Shown here: piece after piece, positions 1-8,541 of the stretch
How positions within the stretch are numbered: position 1 is the stretch's first letter
How the letters are laid out: the number at the start of each line of letters is the position of its first letter
Assembly: GCF_000455205.1 (NCBI RefSeq)
Contig: NZ_AUWQ01000055.1
Coordinates: 62,001-126,000 of the forward strand
Source of the DNA: Mycobacterium sp. UM_CSW
Lineage (GTDB): Bacteria > Actinomycetota > Actinomycetes > Mycobacteriales > Mycobacteriaceae
Reading direction: 5' to 3'
Length of the DNA stretch: 64,000 nt
The notes under the pieces: generated by a model
Database searches by the model: none
Seen by the model: the letters and a program-made list of their open reading frames with translations, nothing else
What the model was told of the DNA's origin: nothing
Position numbers and translations under genes: made by a program

Positions 1-31
1 TCGATTAAGGTATCTTCTAAATTCGGGATAA

Positions 32-50
32 ATGAAGCTATAGTCTTCAT
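32..50 (+). promoter_or_regulatory. Probable leaderless promoter with inverted repeat for the SatD-like gene
   Basis: A perfect inverted repeat ATGAAG (32-37) / CTTCAT (45-50) encloses TATAGT (39-44), a good mycobacterial -10 hexamer. Transcription would begin about seven bases later, at the ATG at position 51, so the mRNA would be leaderless. The dyad overlaps the -10 and could be an operator, perhaps for the helix-turn-helix protein encoded immediately downstream. The hexamer and dyad are seen directly; the promoter and operator roles are inferred. Confidence 0.5.
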
Positions 51-698
51 ATGACAATGGTGAAGGCCACACCTTCACTGCGTGCGACGATGATCGGCGA
101 CGTCGTCGGGTCCCGGCGTGCGCGCGACCGGCCTGCGCTGCATCGGCGGGTCGCCACCGCCCTGCGGCAGGTCGCCGACGGCGCCCTCGACCCGCCCGCC
201 TTCACCGTCGGCGATGAGTTCCAGGGCAGCTACCCCACCCTGGGTGCCGCCATCGACGCCGCATTGACGGTGCGCCTGCTGCTTGCCCCCGAGACGGACG
301 TCCGGTTCGGGATCGGCTGGGGTACCGTCGCCATCCTCGACGCCGACGCCCGGATCCAGGACGGCCCGGGCTGGTGGACCGCCCGGGCGGCCATCCAGCA
401 GACGGCGGAGTCCCAGCGGCAGCCCGGCTTCACGCTGGTGCGCACCACATTCCGGGCGGACGAGGACGATCGCACCGACGTCGCCGCCGTCAACGCCGCC
501 CTGATTTGTCGGGACCATCTGCTTGGATCGCTCGATGAAAGATCGTTACGGATTGTGAGGGGCTTGATGGCGGGCCAGACCAAGAAGGAACTCGCCGCGG
601 CCGAGGGCATCAGCCCGTCCGCGGTGTCCCAACGGGCGGCCCGTGACGGTCTGGACCTCATTGTCCGTGCCTCCCAATATCTTCGGACTCTGCCATGA
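51..698 (+). CDS. SatD family protein with C-terminal helix-turn-helix
   Basis: 215 residues. The N-terminal part carries the SatD-type signature IGDVVGSR (about residues 15-22) followed by a mixed alpha/beta domain. Residues about 160-210 read as a helix-turn-helix (KKELAAAEGISPSAVSQRA), so the protein is probably a transcription regulator or nucleic-acid-binding switch. SatD proteins are named from a streptococcal acid-tolerance locus and their biochemical role is poorly known. The first ATG (51) is preferred to the second (57) because a -10 element ends at 44 and would give a transcript starting at 51. The next gene, a membrane protein, overlaps the stop by four bases (ATGA), so the two form an operon and probably act together. 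Confidence 0.75.
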   Translation: MTMVKATPSLRATMIGDVVGSRRARDRPALHRRVATALRQVADGALDPPAFTVGDEFQGSYPTLGAAIDAALTVRLLLAPETDVRFGIGWGTVAILDADARIQDGPGWWTARAAIQQTAESQRQPGFTLVRTTFRADEDDRTDVAAVNAALICRDHLLGSLDERSLRIVRGLMAGQTKKELAAAEGISPSAVSQRAARDGLDLIVRASQYLRTLP

Positions 699-1435
699 GC
701 GCCGTCGCGGTGCTGCTGATCGCGCTCGGGATCGCCGACCTGTGTCGGCGGGCGGTCCGCACGGCGTGGCTCCCTGTGGTGATCGCGCCGATCGTGGTGG
801 CGGGCTGCGCGGCGCTGGGTGCGCTGTGGCATCGCGGCGATATCCCGCTGCTCGTACTGGCGGCCACCGCGGCCGTCGTGTGGGAGTGGCTGTGCCTGCG
901 CGCCGAGCGCAGCGGCAAACGACAGGCAGCCCCGTTGGCCGTGTTCGCCGCCGCGCTGGTATTGCTGATCGGGTTGTCCGGCTGGTCCTCTCCCGTCCAC
1001 GGCCTGATCGCGCGGTGGTCCGCCTGGGCGCAACTGCCGCTGAGCAACGTGACGCCCACCCGGCTGCTGATGATCGTCGCCGTGGTGCTGGTGCAGCTCG
1101 CCACCGGAAATCAGTTGGTGCGCCTCGTGCTTGGCTCGGTGGGTGCGGTGCGCCCGGCCGGTGAGCCGCAGCCATCCGACCGACTCAAGGGCGGCCGGCT
1201 GCTGGGCCCGATGGAACGCCTGCTGATCCTGAGCCTCGGCGTCGGCGGGCAGGTGGCCGCGGCCAGCGCCGTCGTAGCCGCCAAGGGCATCATCCGCTTT
1301 CCCGAGCTGAGCGCCCAAAAGAACCGCAACGGCGACGTCGGCATCGACGAGGTGACCGAATACTTTCTGGTCGGCAGCTTCACCAGCTGGCTGCTGGCCT
1401 TGGGCGGAATCGCGCTGGTGCTGGCCGCGCGATGA
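695..1435 (+). CDS. Polytopic membrane protein, partner of the SatD-like protein
   Basis: 246 residues with about six or seven hydrophobic helices and no recognisable catalytic motif. The first helix begins near residue 3 and the last ends at the C-terminus. The start ATG overlaps the stop of the SatD-like gene, implying translational coupling. SatD-like genes followed by a small membrane protein are a recurring pair in Actinobacteria, so a membrane-sensor/regulator pair is a reasonable guess, but the function is not known. Confidence 0.65.
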   Translation: MSAVAVLLIALGIADLCRRAVRTAWLPVVIAPIVVAGCAALGALWHRGDIPLLVLAATAAVVWEWLCLRAERSGKRQAAPLAVFAAALVLLIGLSGWSSPVHGLIARWSAWAQLPLSNVTPTRLLMIVAVVLVQLATGNQLVRLVLGSVGAVRPAGEPQPSDRLKGGRLLGPMERLLILSLGVGGQVAAASAVVAAKGIIRFPELSAQKNRNGDVGIDEVTEYFLVGSFTSWLLALGGIALVLAAR

Positions 1436-1454
1436 TGGCGGGCACACTATAGAG

Positions 1455-1931
1455 GTGGCATCTGCACCGATAGCCCGGCACCTGCTGCGGGCCAAAGACC
1501 TCGTCGACGCGCATTACTACGAACCGCTTTGCGTCACCGACCTGGCGGCGGCCGCTGGCCTGTCTCCGGCGCACTTCAGTCGACGGTTCAAGCGGGCGTT
1601 CGGCGAGTCGCCGCACCAGTACCTGCTGACACGGCGACTGGAACGAGCCGCGGCATTGCTACGCACGACCGACTGGACGGTGGCCGCCATTTGCATTGCC
1701 GTGGGTTGGGAAAGCGTGGGCTCGTTCACCACAAGCTTTCGCCGCATGTTCGGCGCGACGCCACAGACCTATCGGGCCAGCTTCCCACCGGCCGAGCGTC
1801 ACATACGAATTCCCCGCTGTGTAGCCCTGGCTTACGGGCGACCGCGAAACCGCACGTTTCGAGAAGACGACGAACCCACGCCGGCCGTAGCGTCAATGCA
1901 ACGCAACCATGACAGGAGAGCCGATGCTTAA
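1455..1931 (+). CDS. AraC-family transcriptional regulator (short form)
   Basis: 158 residues. Residues about 5-105 form the two helix-turn-helix subdomains of the AraC family, with VTDLAAAAGLSPAHFSRRF in the first and VAAICIAVGWESVGSFTTSF plus the FGATPQTYR end motif in the second. There is no N-terminal ligand-binding domain; instead a tail of about 50 unrecognised residues follows. The start is a GTG at 1455, with AGAGG directly before it. A TATAGA hexamer lies at 1448-1453, too close to serve this start in the usual way. The 3' end overlaps the next gene by eight bases. Short AraC proteins are often paired with a VOC gene, as here, and may control it. Confidence 0.8.
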   Translation: MASAPIARHLLRAKDLVDAHYYEPLCVTDLAAAAGLSPAHFSRRFKRAFGESPHQYLLTRRLERAAALLRTTDWTVAAICIAVGWESVGSFTTSFRRMFGATPQTYRASFPPAERHIRIPRCVALAYGRPRNRTFREDDEPTPAVASMQRNHDRRADA

Positions 1932-2355
1932 GATTGCCAACGCCCAGTTCTGGGTGCACGACCAAGAGGCGGCGCTGGAGTTCTACACCAAAACGCTCGG
2001 CTGGGAAGTTCGGGCTGACGTAACGATGCAGGCATGGAACTTCCGCTGGTTATGCGTCGGGCCCGCCGAGCAGGACGACGTCGGGCTGGTGCTGATGCCC
2101 GTGCCGGGCCCGCCGATGCTCGACGCTGCGGCCAGTGCGCAACTGGCCGAGCTGGTTGCCAAGGGAGCCGGTGGCACCTTGTTCCTGGAGACCGACGATT
2201 GCCAAGCCGCCTACGACGAATTGTCCGCTCGCGGTGTCACATTCAACGATCCGCCCACGCCGCAGGCCTACGGTATCGACAGCTCCTTCCGCGACCCGTC
2301 CGGCAACAACATTCGGCTCACCCAGGTGCTCGAGTTTGATCCGGCACGCTGCTGA
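1924..2355 (+). CDS. VOC-superfamily (glyoxalase/bleomycin resistance-like) protein
   Basis: 143 residues. Two beta-alpha-beta-beta-beta modules typical of the vicinal oxygen chelate fold are visible: NAQFWVHDQEAALEFYTKTLG at the N-terminus and SSFRDPSGNNIRLTQ near the C-terminus. The ATG at 1924 is chosen over an upstream in-frame ATG (1909) because AGGAG at 1915-1919 is well placed for it. The gene overlaps the AraC gene and is probably regulated by it. The substrate cannot be predicted; it may be an electrophile-detoxifying or chelating protein. Confidence 0.75.
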   Translation: MLKIANAQFWVHDQEAALEFYTKTLGWEVRADVTMQAWNFRWLCVGPAEQDDVGLVLMPVPGPPMLDAAASAQLAELVAKGAGGTLFLETDDCQAAYDELSARGVTFNDPPTPQAYGIDSSFRDPSGNNIRLTQVLEFDPARC

Positions 2356-2379
2356 TCAGTCGCCCGCTCGGCGCAGGGA

Positions 2380-3540
2380 CTAGAGCCGCTCGATGATCGT
2401 GACGTTTGCCGTGCCGCCGCCCTCGCACATCGTCTGCAGACCGTAGCGGCCGCCGATGCGCTCGAGCTCGTTGAGCATGGTGGTGAACAGCTTGGCCCCG
2501 GTGGCGCCGAGCGGGTGACCCAGGGCGATCGCGCCGCCGTTGGGATTGACCTTCTCGGGGTCGGCCTTGATCTCCTTGAGCCACGCCAGAACCACCGGCG
2601 CGAACGCCTCGTTGATCTCGACGGTGTCGATGTCTTCGATTGACAGCCCGGTCTTTTCGAGTGCGTAGCGGGTGGCCGGGATGGGCCCGGTCAGCATGAA
2701 CACCGGGTCGGCGGCGCGGGCGCTGATGTGGTGGATGCGGGCTCGGGGCTTCAACCCGTGGTCTTTGACGGCCTGCTCGGAGGCGAGCAGCACCGCGCTG
2801 GCGCCGTCGGAGATCTGGCTGGCCATCGCCGCCGTCAGCCGACCGCCCTCGACGAGCGTCTTCAGGCCGGCCATCTTCTCCAGCGACGACTCACGCGGGC
2901 CTTCGTCGACCCGGAACGGTCCGGATTCCGTTTCGACAGTGATGATTTCGTTGTCGAAGTGTCCGCCGCGGATCGCCGCGAACGCGCGCTCGTGGCTGGT
3001 GAGCGAGTACCGCTCCATCTCTTCGCGGGACAGGTTCCACTTCTCGGCGATCATCTCCGAACCGCGGAACTGGGAGATCTCCTGGTCACCGTAGCGGTGC
3101 AGCCACTGCTTGGATTCGCTTGTGGGCGAGGTGAACCCGAACTGCTCGCCAACGGTCATCGCCGACGAGATCGGGATCTGGCTCATGTTCTGCACGCCGC
3201 CGGCCACGATGAGGTCTGCCGTTCCCGACATGATCGCCTGCGCACCAAATGAAATCGCCTGCTGGCTGGAACCGCACTGTCGGTCCACCGTGACGCCCGG
3301 CACCTCTTCGGGATAGCCGGCGGCCAGCCACGAGAGGCGGGCGATGTTGCCCGCCTGCCCGCCGATCGCGTCGACGCACCCGGCGATCACGTCCTCAACG
3401 GCGGCGGGGTCGACGTCGACTCGGTCAAGCAGTCCGCGCCACCCAAGGGCGCCCAGGTCGACGGGATGTATCCCGGCCAGTGCGCCGTTACGCTTGCCAA
3501 CCGCGGTACGCACAGCATCGATGACGTACGCCTCAGCCAT
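2380..3540 (-). CDS. fadA6: Acetyl-CoA acetyltransferase FadA6 (steroid C/D-ring thiolase)
   Basis: 386 residues, the length of M. tuberculosis FadA6 (Rv3556c). The thiolase catalytic residues are visible: nucleophile Cys89 in DRQCGSS, His342 in ALGHPLGATG and Cys372 in MCEGGGTAN. Known role of the family member: a late thiolytic step in breakdown of the cholesterol C/D-ring fragment. The open frame extends to 3741, but the start is set at 3540, where MAEAYVIDAVRT begins and GGAGG precedes the ATG. The gene lies 55 bases downstream of kstR2 in the same direction, so it is probably co-transcribed with it and repressed by KstR2 through the box at 4214-4227. Confidence 0.93.
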   Translation of the reverse strand: MAEAYVIDAVRTAVGKRNGALAGIHPVDLGALGWRGLLDRVDVDPAAVEDVIAGCVDAIGGQAGNIARLSWLAAGYPEEVPGVTVDRQCGSSQQAISFGAQAIMSGTADLIVAGGVQNMSQIPISSAMTVGEQFGFTSPTSESKQWLHRYGDQEISQFRGSEMIAEKWNLSREEMERYSLTSHERAFAAIRGGHFDNEIITVETESGPFRVDEGPRESSLEKMAGLKTLVEGGRLTAAMASQISDGASAVLLASEQAVKDHGLKPRARIHHISARAADPVFMLTGPIPATRYALEKTGLSIEDIDTVEINEAFAPVVLAWLKEIKADPEKVNPNGGAIALGHPLGATGAKLFTTMLNELERIGGRYGLQTMCEGGGTANVTIIERL

Positions 3541-3595
3541 TGTGTCGCTCCTCCTCATCGCTTCGCTCTGCATCGTCGCCGACACGGGCCATGTT

Positions 3596-4198
3596 TCAGA
3601 CTCCTTCTTTGGTAATGCCGCCAAGGACAATGGCGAGATATTGCTGACCCACCTGCTGTGCGGTGAGCGGTCCGCCGGGTTGATACCAGCGCACCGACAC
3701 CCAGGTGGTGTCACGGATGAATCGGTAGACCAGGTCGACATTGAGGTCGGGCCGAAAGCAGCCCTCGTCGATGCCTTGATTGAGCACCTCGACCCACATC
3801 TTGCGTTGTTGGCGGTTCATGTCCTCGATGTAGGAGAACCGCGCTTGCGATAGCAGCCGTTTGGCCTCGTCCTGGTAGATGACGACCTGCGCGTGGCGAT
3901 CCTCGATCGCCTCGAACGACGCCATGAACAGCCCCTTGAGCCGCTCCAGCGGATTGGGCTCGCTGTCGATGATTTCGCGGTAGCGGGTGAACAGCCACTC
4001 CAGGAATTCACGGAGCAGCTCGTCGACCATCTCCTCTTTGGAGGAGAAATGGTGGTAGAGGCTGCCGGACAGGATGCCCGCGCCGTCGGCGATGTCGCGC
4101 ACGGTGGTGGCGCGCAGACCGCGCTCGGCGAACATGGTCGCGGCGAGCGCAAGCAACTCGTCTCGCCGGCTGTTAGCCTGACCGGTCACTCGGTCCAC
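3596..4198 (-). CDS. kstR2: TetR-family repressor KstR2
   Basis: 200 residues beginning at a GTG (MDRVTGQ...). The N-terminal helix-turn-helix (TTVRDIADGAGILSGSLYHHF, about residues 30-50) and the C-terminal ligand domain match KstR2 closely across the whole length. KstR2 is known to repress the HIP (ring C/D) catabolic genes and to be released by HIP-CoA, the product of FadD3. A perfect KstR2 operator lies only 15 bases before the start codon, which indicates autoregulation. fadA6 follows on the same strand. Confidence 0.95.
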   Translation of the reverse strand: MDRVTGQANSRRDELLALAATMFAERGLRATTVRDIADGAGILSGSLYHHFSSKEEMVDELLREFLEWLFTRYREIIDSEPNPLERLKGLFMASFEAIEDRHAQVVIYQDEAKRLLSQARFSYIEDMNRQQRKMWVEVLNQGIDEGCFRPDLNVDLVYRFIRDTTWVSVRWYQPGGPLTAQQVGQQYLAIVLGGITKEGV

Positions 4199-4213
4199 CC
4201 GATCAGGGTATCA

Positions 4214-4227
4214 ACCAAGCGCTTGCT
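4214..4227. promoter_or_regulatory. KstR2 operator upstream of kstR2-fadA6
   Basis: ACCAAGCGCTTGCT matches the published KstR2 consensus AnCAAGnnCTTGnT at every fixed position. It lies immediately upstream of kstR2 and is expected to mediate autorepression and control of fadA6. Confidence 0.9.
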
Positions 4228-4728
4228 CGGCCAGCGAGGCCGCCGGTTGAGCCACCATCACCGACGCGGCCTCGGTAGCTCGCGTTTCCGCGCGACGGTA
4301 ACGGGAAATTCGCGGGTTTCGAACTGAGGGAAATTTCAGCCAAAACCGGGAGAAACCCGCGGCAGCGTCGTAATCTCACCGACATTCGGGCCAGCCCGAC
4401 GCGGTAAATGGGTCGAAGCGTGGAGTTCAACGGTCATGAGTACCCAGTTCGGGGGTCTCTTCAGCCTCGCTCGACTCCTCTCCGGATAGGCACGGCTGCA
4501 GTCGCGTTGCCGCCGATCACACGGTCCGCCGCGTGACCCGACAAATTTGACTCCGGCCACAGCGAATCGCGTCGCTGACCCAAAAATAGGGAAAATTCCC
4601 GATGCTTTGGGCCAGCCCGCCGACACACGCTGTCCTCGAGTCGTGTTCCGGGCCGCTCGTTGAAAGCAGTCGTGCACCGGACCGGCTGTACTTGCCACGC
4701 CAACGAGGGAAACGCGTAGGAGTCTGCA
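4228..4728. other. Long intergenic region before the first PPE gene
   Basis: About 500 bases between the KstR2 box and the first PPE gene. No convincing gene is seen on either strand. The stretch holds several AT-richer patches (GGGAAATT, GGGAAAATTCCC at about 4589-4600) and two similar GGGCCAGCCCG segments (about 4389 and 4610). The PPE promoter probably lies in the last 150 bases, but no unambiguous -35/-10 pair was identified. Confidence 0.4.
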
Positions 4729-6384
4729 ATGGCGAACTTTGCGGTGCTATCGCCAGAAATCAATTCTCTGCTGATGTTTAGTGGCGCCGGGTCGGCGCCG
4801 ATGCTGGACGCGGCGGCGGCTTGGGACGGTTTGGCTTCGGAGTTGGGATCGGCGTCGTCGTCGTTCTCGGCGGTCACTTCGGGGTTGACCGGCCAGGCGT
4901 GGCAAGGTGCGGCATCTCAGGCGATGGCGGCCGCGGCAACACCGTATGCGGGGTGGCTCAGTCAGGCGGCGGCCCAGGCTTCCGGTGCAGCCCTGCAGGC
5001 CCGCGTGGTGGCCGGCGTCTTCGAGGCGGCGCAGGCGGCGACGGTGCACCCGCTGATGGTCGAGCTCAACCGCAATTCGTTTGTGCAGCTGGTGATGTCG
5101 AACTGGCTAGGGCTCAATGCGCCGGCGATTGCCCAGCTCGAGGGCGAGTACGAGGAGATGTGGGCCCAGGACGTGTCCGCCATGGTGGCCTACCACGGCG
5201 GGGCGTCGACGGCCGCCGCGCAGTTGGTGCCCGCGGCCACGCTGCAGGACCTGCTGCAGAACCTGCCCAGCCTTGGAATCGGCAACATCGGCAACGGCAA
5301 CCTGGGCACCGGCAACACCGGCAGCGGCAATGTCGGCAGCGGCAACCAGGGCAGCTCCAACCTGGGCGGCGGGAACTTCGGCAACTCCAACGTTGGTGCC
5401 GGAAACACCGGCAACAACAACTTCGGCGCCGGAAACTCTGGTGTGGGAAACATCGGCTTCGGAAACAACAACATTGCCAGCAGCACCATGGGCCCGAACG
5501 TGGGCATGGGCAACGTCGGCAACAACAACTTCGGCTTCGGAAACGCCGGCCGCGGGAACTATGGTGGCGGAAACCTGGGCAATGGGAACATCGGCGGTGG
5601 GAACAGCGGGAACAACAATATCGGCTTTGGGCTTTCCGGCAGCAGCGAGATCGGTATCGGCAATACGTATTTCGACAGAGCGACCAACCAGTTTCACTTC
5701 GGCGGGTTGAACTCGGGTGCCGGCAACATCGGCTTCGGGAACTCGGGCACGGGCAACATCGGCTTCTTCAACTCCGGCAGCGGCAACATCGGGATCTTCG
5801 ATACGGGCAGCAACACGCCCTCATCGCTGAACCACTTCAACAACTTCGGCTTCGGGAACTCGGGCAGCAGCAACGTCGGCTTCGGCAACTCGGCCGTTGG
5901 AAACACGGGTTTCGGGAACACAGGCGCGTACAACACGGGCTTCGGGAACTCGGGTGGCGAGAACACCGGCTTCGGTAACGCGGGCAGCGACAACACGGGC
6001 AGCTGGAATTCGGGCGACCTCAACACGGGCGACGGGAATTCGGGCTTCGTCAACACGGGACTCTGGAATTCCGGCAACACGAACACGGGCGTCGCGATCA
6101 CCACCGACTCCGGCCTCACCAATTCGGGCTTCGGCAACACCGGCGACGATGTGTCGGGCTTCTTCAACACGGCAAGCGGCCCGGGCTTCAACGGCTTCAT
6201 GTCGGGCTTTTTCAACTCCGCCACCGGCGGTGCTTTCGGCAGCTTCCATGTTTCGGGCATTGGAAACCACGGCATCCCCGAGAGCCAGAACCCATTCTTG
6301 GGCGCGGCTAGCGGCTACGACTCCGGCTTCTTCAACGTGGGCACCACCATATCGGGCTTATTTAACCTCAGTCGGTTGCCGTAA
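4729..6384 (+). CDS. PPE-MPTR family protein, PPE64-like, copy 1
   Basis: 551 residues, close to M. tuberculosis PPE64 (Rv3558), which occupies the same place next to kstR2. Residues 1-180 are the PPE domain with a WQG motif between helices and [11 protein letters not shown] near its end. Residues about 185-480 are the MPTR region, built of NxGxGNxG-type pentapeptide repeats. The name-giving motif is SPE here (residues 8-10) instead of PPE. PPE proteins of this type are exported by type VII secretion (ESX-5) and located at the surface or secreted. No PE partner gene is adjacent. AGGAG at 4718-4722 supports the ATG. It is a tandem paralogue of the gene at 6859. Confidence 0.9.
   Translation: MANFAVLSPEINSLLMFSGAGSAPMLDAAAAWDGLASELGSASSSFSAVTSGLTGQAWQGAASQAMAAAATPYAGWLSQAAAQASGAALQARVVAGVFEAAQAATVHPLMVELNRNSFVQLVMSNWLGLNAPAIAQLEGEYEEMWAQDVSAMVAYHGGASTAAAQLVPAATLQDLLQNLPSLGIGNIGNGNLGTGNTGSGNVGSGNQGSSNLGGGNFGNSNVGAGNTGNNNFGAGNSGVGNIGFGNNNIASSTMGPNVGMGNVGNNNFGFGNAGRGNYGGGNLGNGNIGGGNSGNNNIGFGLSGSSEIGIGNTYFDRATNQFHFGGLNSGAGNIGFGNSGTGNIGFFNSGSGNIGIFDTGSNTPSSLNHFNNFGFGNSGSSNVGFGNSAVGNTGFGNTGAYNTGFGNSGGENTGFGNAGSDNTGSWNSGDLNTGDGNSGFVNTGLWNSGNTNTGVAITTDSGLTNSGFGNTGDDVSGFFNTASGPGFNGFMSGFFNSATGGAFGSFHVSGIGNHGIPESQNPFLGAASGYDSGFFNVGTTISGLFNLSRLP
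5275..6155 (+). repeat. MPTR coding repeats, PPE copy 1
   Basis: Degenerate 15-base units encoding N-x-G-x-G are repeated continuously (GGCAACxxCGGC pattern). They are protein-coding tandem repeats within the PPE gene and likely hot spots for recombination with the second PPE copy. Confidence 0.85.
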
Positions 6385-6385
6385 C

Positions 6386-6745
6386 GAGACCGAAATGACC
6401 TCTGCTGTCAGGTCACTGAGGTAGTAGCTGGCCAGAAACGCGCTCGCGATTTCCCTCGGATCGGCAGCGCAGCCGAACGCCTGGTCGGCCGACAGCCGGT
6501 CGATCAGTTCGGCCGATGTCATCTGTCCATAAACTTTGCCGGACGATGCCGGGCGAGACGGCGTTTATCCGCACGGCATGGTCGCCGGCTTTTATGCCAC
6601 AGCGCGGCAGTGAAGGGCCCAAACACGAACGCGGCGTGACAGCCAGGTTGCGGTTTAACTCGTCTTCTGCCACCAGCGGGCATTGTCACTGAAACGCCCG
6701 CGGTTCCCACGGCGGCGTTGTAATGTCCAAAGCGTGGGGACCTGC
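6386..6745 (-). pseudogene. Decayed 3' fragment of an ipdF (Rv3559c-like) gene
   Basis: This stretch aligns base for base with the 3' part of the intact short-chain dehydrogenase gene at 8542-9330. The block from CGAGACCGAAAT (about 6385) through GGCGAGACGGCGTT (about 6550) corresponds to 8557-8745 with scattered substitutions and small indels. Similarity then fades through a deletion near 6570 and a last recognisable piece around 6700-6735 that resembles the VNNAG-coding segment. The frame is broken by stops and shifts. It sits directly after PPE copy 1, exactly as intact ipdF sits after PPE copy 2, so it is the remnant of a tandem duplication. The outer limit at 6745 is approximate. Confidence 0.8.
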
Positions 6746-6858
6746 CCGATTAGAGCGATTAAGGGCCCAGTGCAGGAAGACCCAGGTCGTTTCCGACCGT
6801 GCCCCCATAGATCAGTGGTTTGCCGTCGCGGTTGCTGAATGGTCAGGAGGTCACGGTA

Positions 6859-8532
6859 ATGAGTTTCATGGTGTTGCCCCCGGAGATTAATTCTTTGCTG
6901 ATGTTTTCCGGCGCGGGCTCGGCGCCGATGTTGGAGGCGGCGGCGGCCTGGGACGGGTTGGCCTCGGAGCTGGGAAGCGCGGCATCGTCGTTTTCGTCCG
7001 TGACATCCGGGTTAGTCGGTCAAGCGTGGCAGGGGCCGGCGTCCCAGGCGATGGCGGCAGCGGCCAGTCCATATACCGGGTGGTTGAATTCAGCAGCGGC
7101 GCAGGCCGCGAGTGCGGCCGGGCAGGCCCGCGCGGTGGTTAGCGCCTTCGAGGCCGCCCAGGCGGCTACCGTCCACCCGCTCATGGTGGACCTCAACCGG
7201 AACTCGTTCGTCCAGATGGTGATGTCGAATTGGTTCGGCCTCAATGCGCCGGCGATCGCCGAGCTGGAGGGCGAGTACGAGGAGATGTGGGCGCGAGATG
7301 TGTCGGCCATGTCGGGCTATTACTCCGGGGCCTCGGCGGCCGCCGCGCAGCTGGCGCCCGCGCAGGGTCTGCAGGACATCCTGGCGGGGCTGCCCAGCCT
7401 GGGCATCGGCAACAAGGGCAACGGCAACATCGGCCTAGGCAACACCGGCACCGGCAACGTCGGTAACGGCAACACCGGCGCCGGAAACGTCGGCGGCGGG
7501 AACCTCGGCAACAACAACATGGGCAGCGGGAACACGGGCAACAACAACTCCGGTTCCGGAAACTTCGGCTTCGGAAACGTCGGGTTCGGAAACAATGGCA
7601 TCGCCATGAACGCGGGCCACAACATGGGCATTGGCAACACCGGCAGTAACAACGTGGGCCTGGGAAACAATGGCATTGGAAATATGGGCGCTGGAAACAC
7701 CGGAAACAACAATATTGGCTTCGGGCTTACCGGCAACAATGAGATCGGCATCGGTAATGCCTTTTTCAACACGGCGACCAATCAGTTCACTTTTAACGGC
7801 CTGAACTCCGGCACCGGCAACATCGGCTTCGGGAACTCTGGCAACAACAACATCGGCTTTTTCAACTCCGGCACCGGTAACATCGGCCTGTTCAATTCCG
7901 GCATCAATACGTTTGCCAATGGCACAGCCCTCCCCAACAACATTGGCATCGGGAACTCGGGTGTCGCGAACTTCGGCATGGGGAACGGGGGCAGCCTGAG
8001 CACCGGATTCGGGAACGCGGGCACCGTGGACACCGGCTTCGGGAACACGGGCGGCTCAAACACCGGCTTCGGGAACTCGGGCGGGGCCAACACGGGCATG
8101 TGGGACTCGGGCAACGCCAACACAGGCAATGGGAATTCGGGCAGCTTCAACACGGGCCTCTGGAATTCGGGTAACACGAACAATGGCGTCGGGTTCGTGA
8201 CCGACTCCGGGCTCGCCAACTCGGGCTTCGGCAACACCGGCGCCGGCATCTCGGGCTTCTTCAACACGGCCGGCGGCAACGGACAGCACTTCATTTCGGG
8301 CATTGCCAACACGGCCGTCGGCGGTGGTACGAATCAGTTCTTCTCGGGCATTGGAAACGTCATCAACATCGCCAACCCTGGCGGTATCAATTTGGGTATG
8401 TCGGGCTTCTTCAACACCGGCCTGCCCGGCGCCTTCACCGCGATATCAGGACAAATAGGTGCCGACTCGGGGCTGCTGAACATGGGCAGCTTCTTGTCGG
8501 GGCTTCTCAGCCTCGGTCGGCTGTTGCCATAG
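6859..8532 (+). CDS. PPE-MPTR family protein, PPE64-like, copy 2
   Basis: 557 residues. The N-terminal PPE domain (about 180 residues) is nearly the same as in the preceding PPE gene but keeps a true PPE motif (LPPEINS). The WQG motif and EGEYEEMW segment are conserved, followed by NxGxGNxG (MPTR) repeats to about residue 500 and a short unique C-terminus ending LGRLLP. The start is at 6859 because AGGAGG (6845-6850) is well spaced from it; an upstream in-frame start at 6820 has no such signal. It is expected to be an ESX-5 substrate. It ends nine bases before the convergent ipdF stop. Confidence 0.9.
   Translation: MSFMVLPPEINSLLMFSGAGSAPMLEAAAAWDGLASELGSAASSFSSVTSGLVGQAWQGPASQAMAAAASPYTGWLNSAAAQAASAAGQARAVVSAFEAAQAATVHPLMVDLNRNSFVQMVMSNWFGLNAPAIAELEGEYEEMWARDVSAMSGYYSGASAAAAQLAPAQGLQDILAGLPSLGIGNKGNGNIGLGNTGTGNVGNGNTGAGNVGGGNLGNNNMGSGNTGNNNSGSGNFGFGNVGFGNNGIAMNAGHNMGIGNTGSNNVGLGNNGIGNMGAGNTGNNNIGFGLTGNNEIGIGNAFFNTATNQFTFNGLNSGTGNIGFGNSGNNNIGFFNSGTGNIGLFNSGINTFANGTALPNNIGIGNSGVANFGMGNGGSLSTGFGNAGTVDTGFGNTGGSNTGFGNSGGANTGMWDSGNANTGNGNSGSFNTGLWNSGNTNNGVGFVTDSGLANSGFGNTGAGISGFFNTAGGNGQHFISGIANTAVGGGTNQFFSGIGNVINIANPGGINLGMSGFFNTGLPGAFTAISGQIGADSGLLNMGSFLSGLLSLGRLLP
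7400..8260 (+). repeat. MPTR coding repeats, PPE copy 2
   Basis: Tandem degenerate units coding N-x-G-x-G, like those of the neighbouring PPE gene. They are coding repeats and not a CRISPR array, since there are no regular spacers and the reading frame is kept. Confidence 0.85.
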
Positions 8533-8541
8533 CCGAGCGGC

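Noticed and set aside
3541-3741. N-terminal extension of FadA6
   Set aside because: The thiolase family begins at MAEAYVIDAV with a good ribosome site. The extension overlaps the end of kstR2 in another frame and has no homology to thiolases.
5275-8260. Regular repeats resembling a CRISPR array
   Set aside because: The units are degenerate 15-base coding repeats for N-x-G-x-G in open PPE frames. There are no unique spacers and no cas genes.
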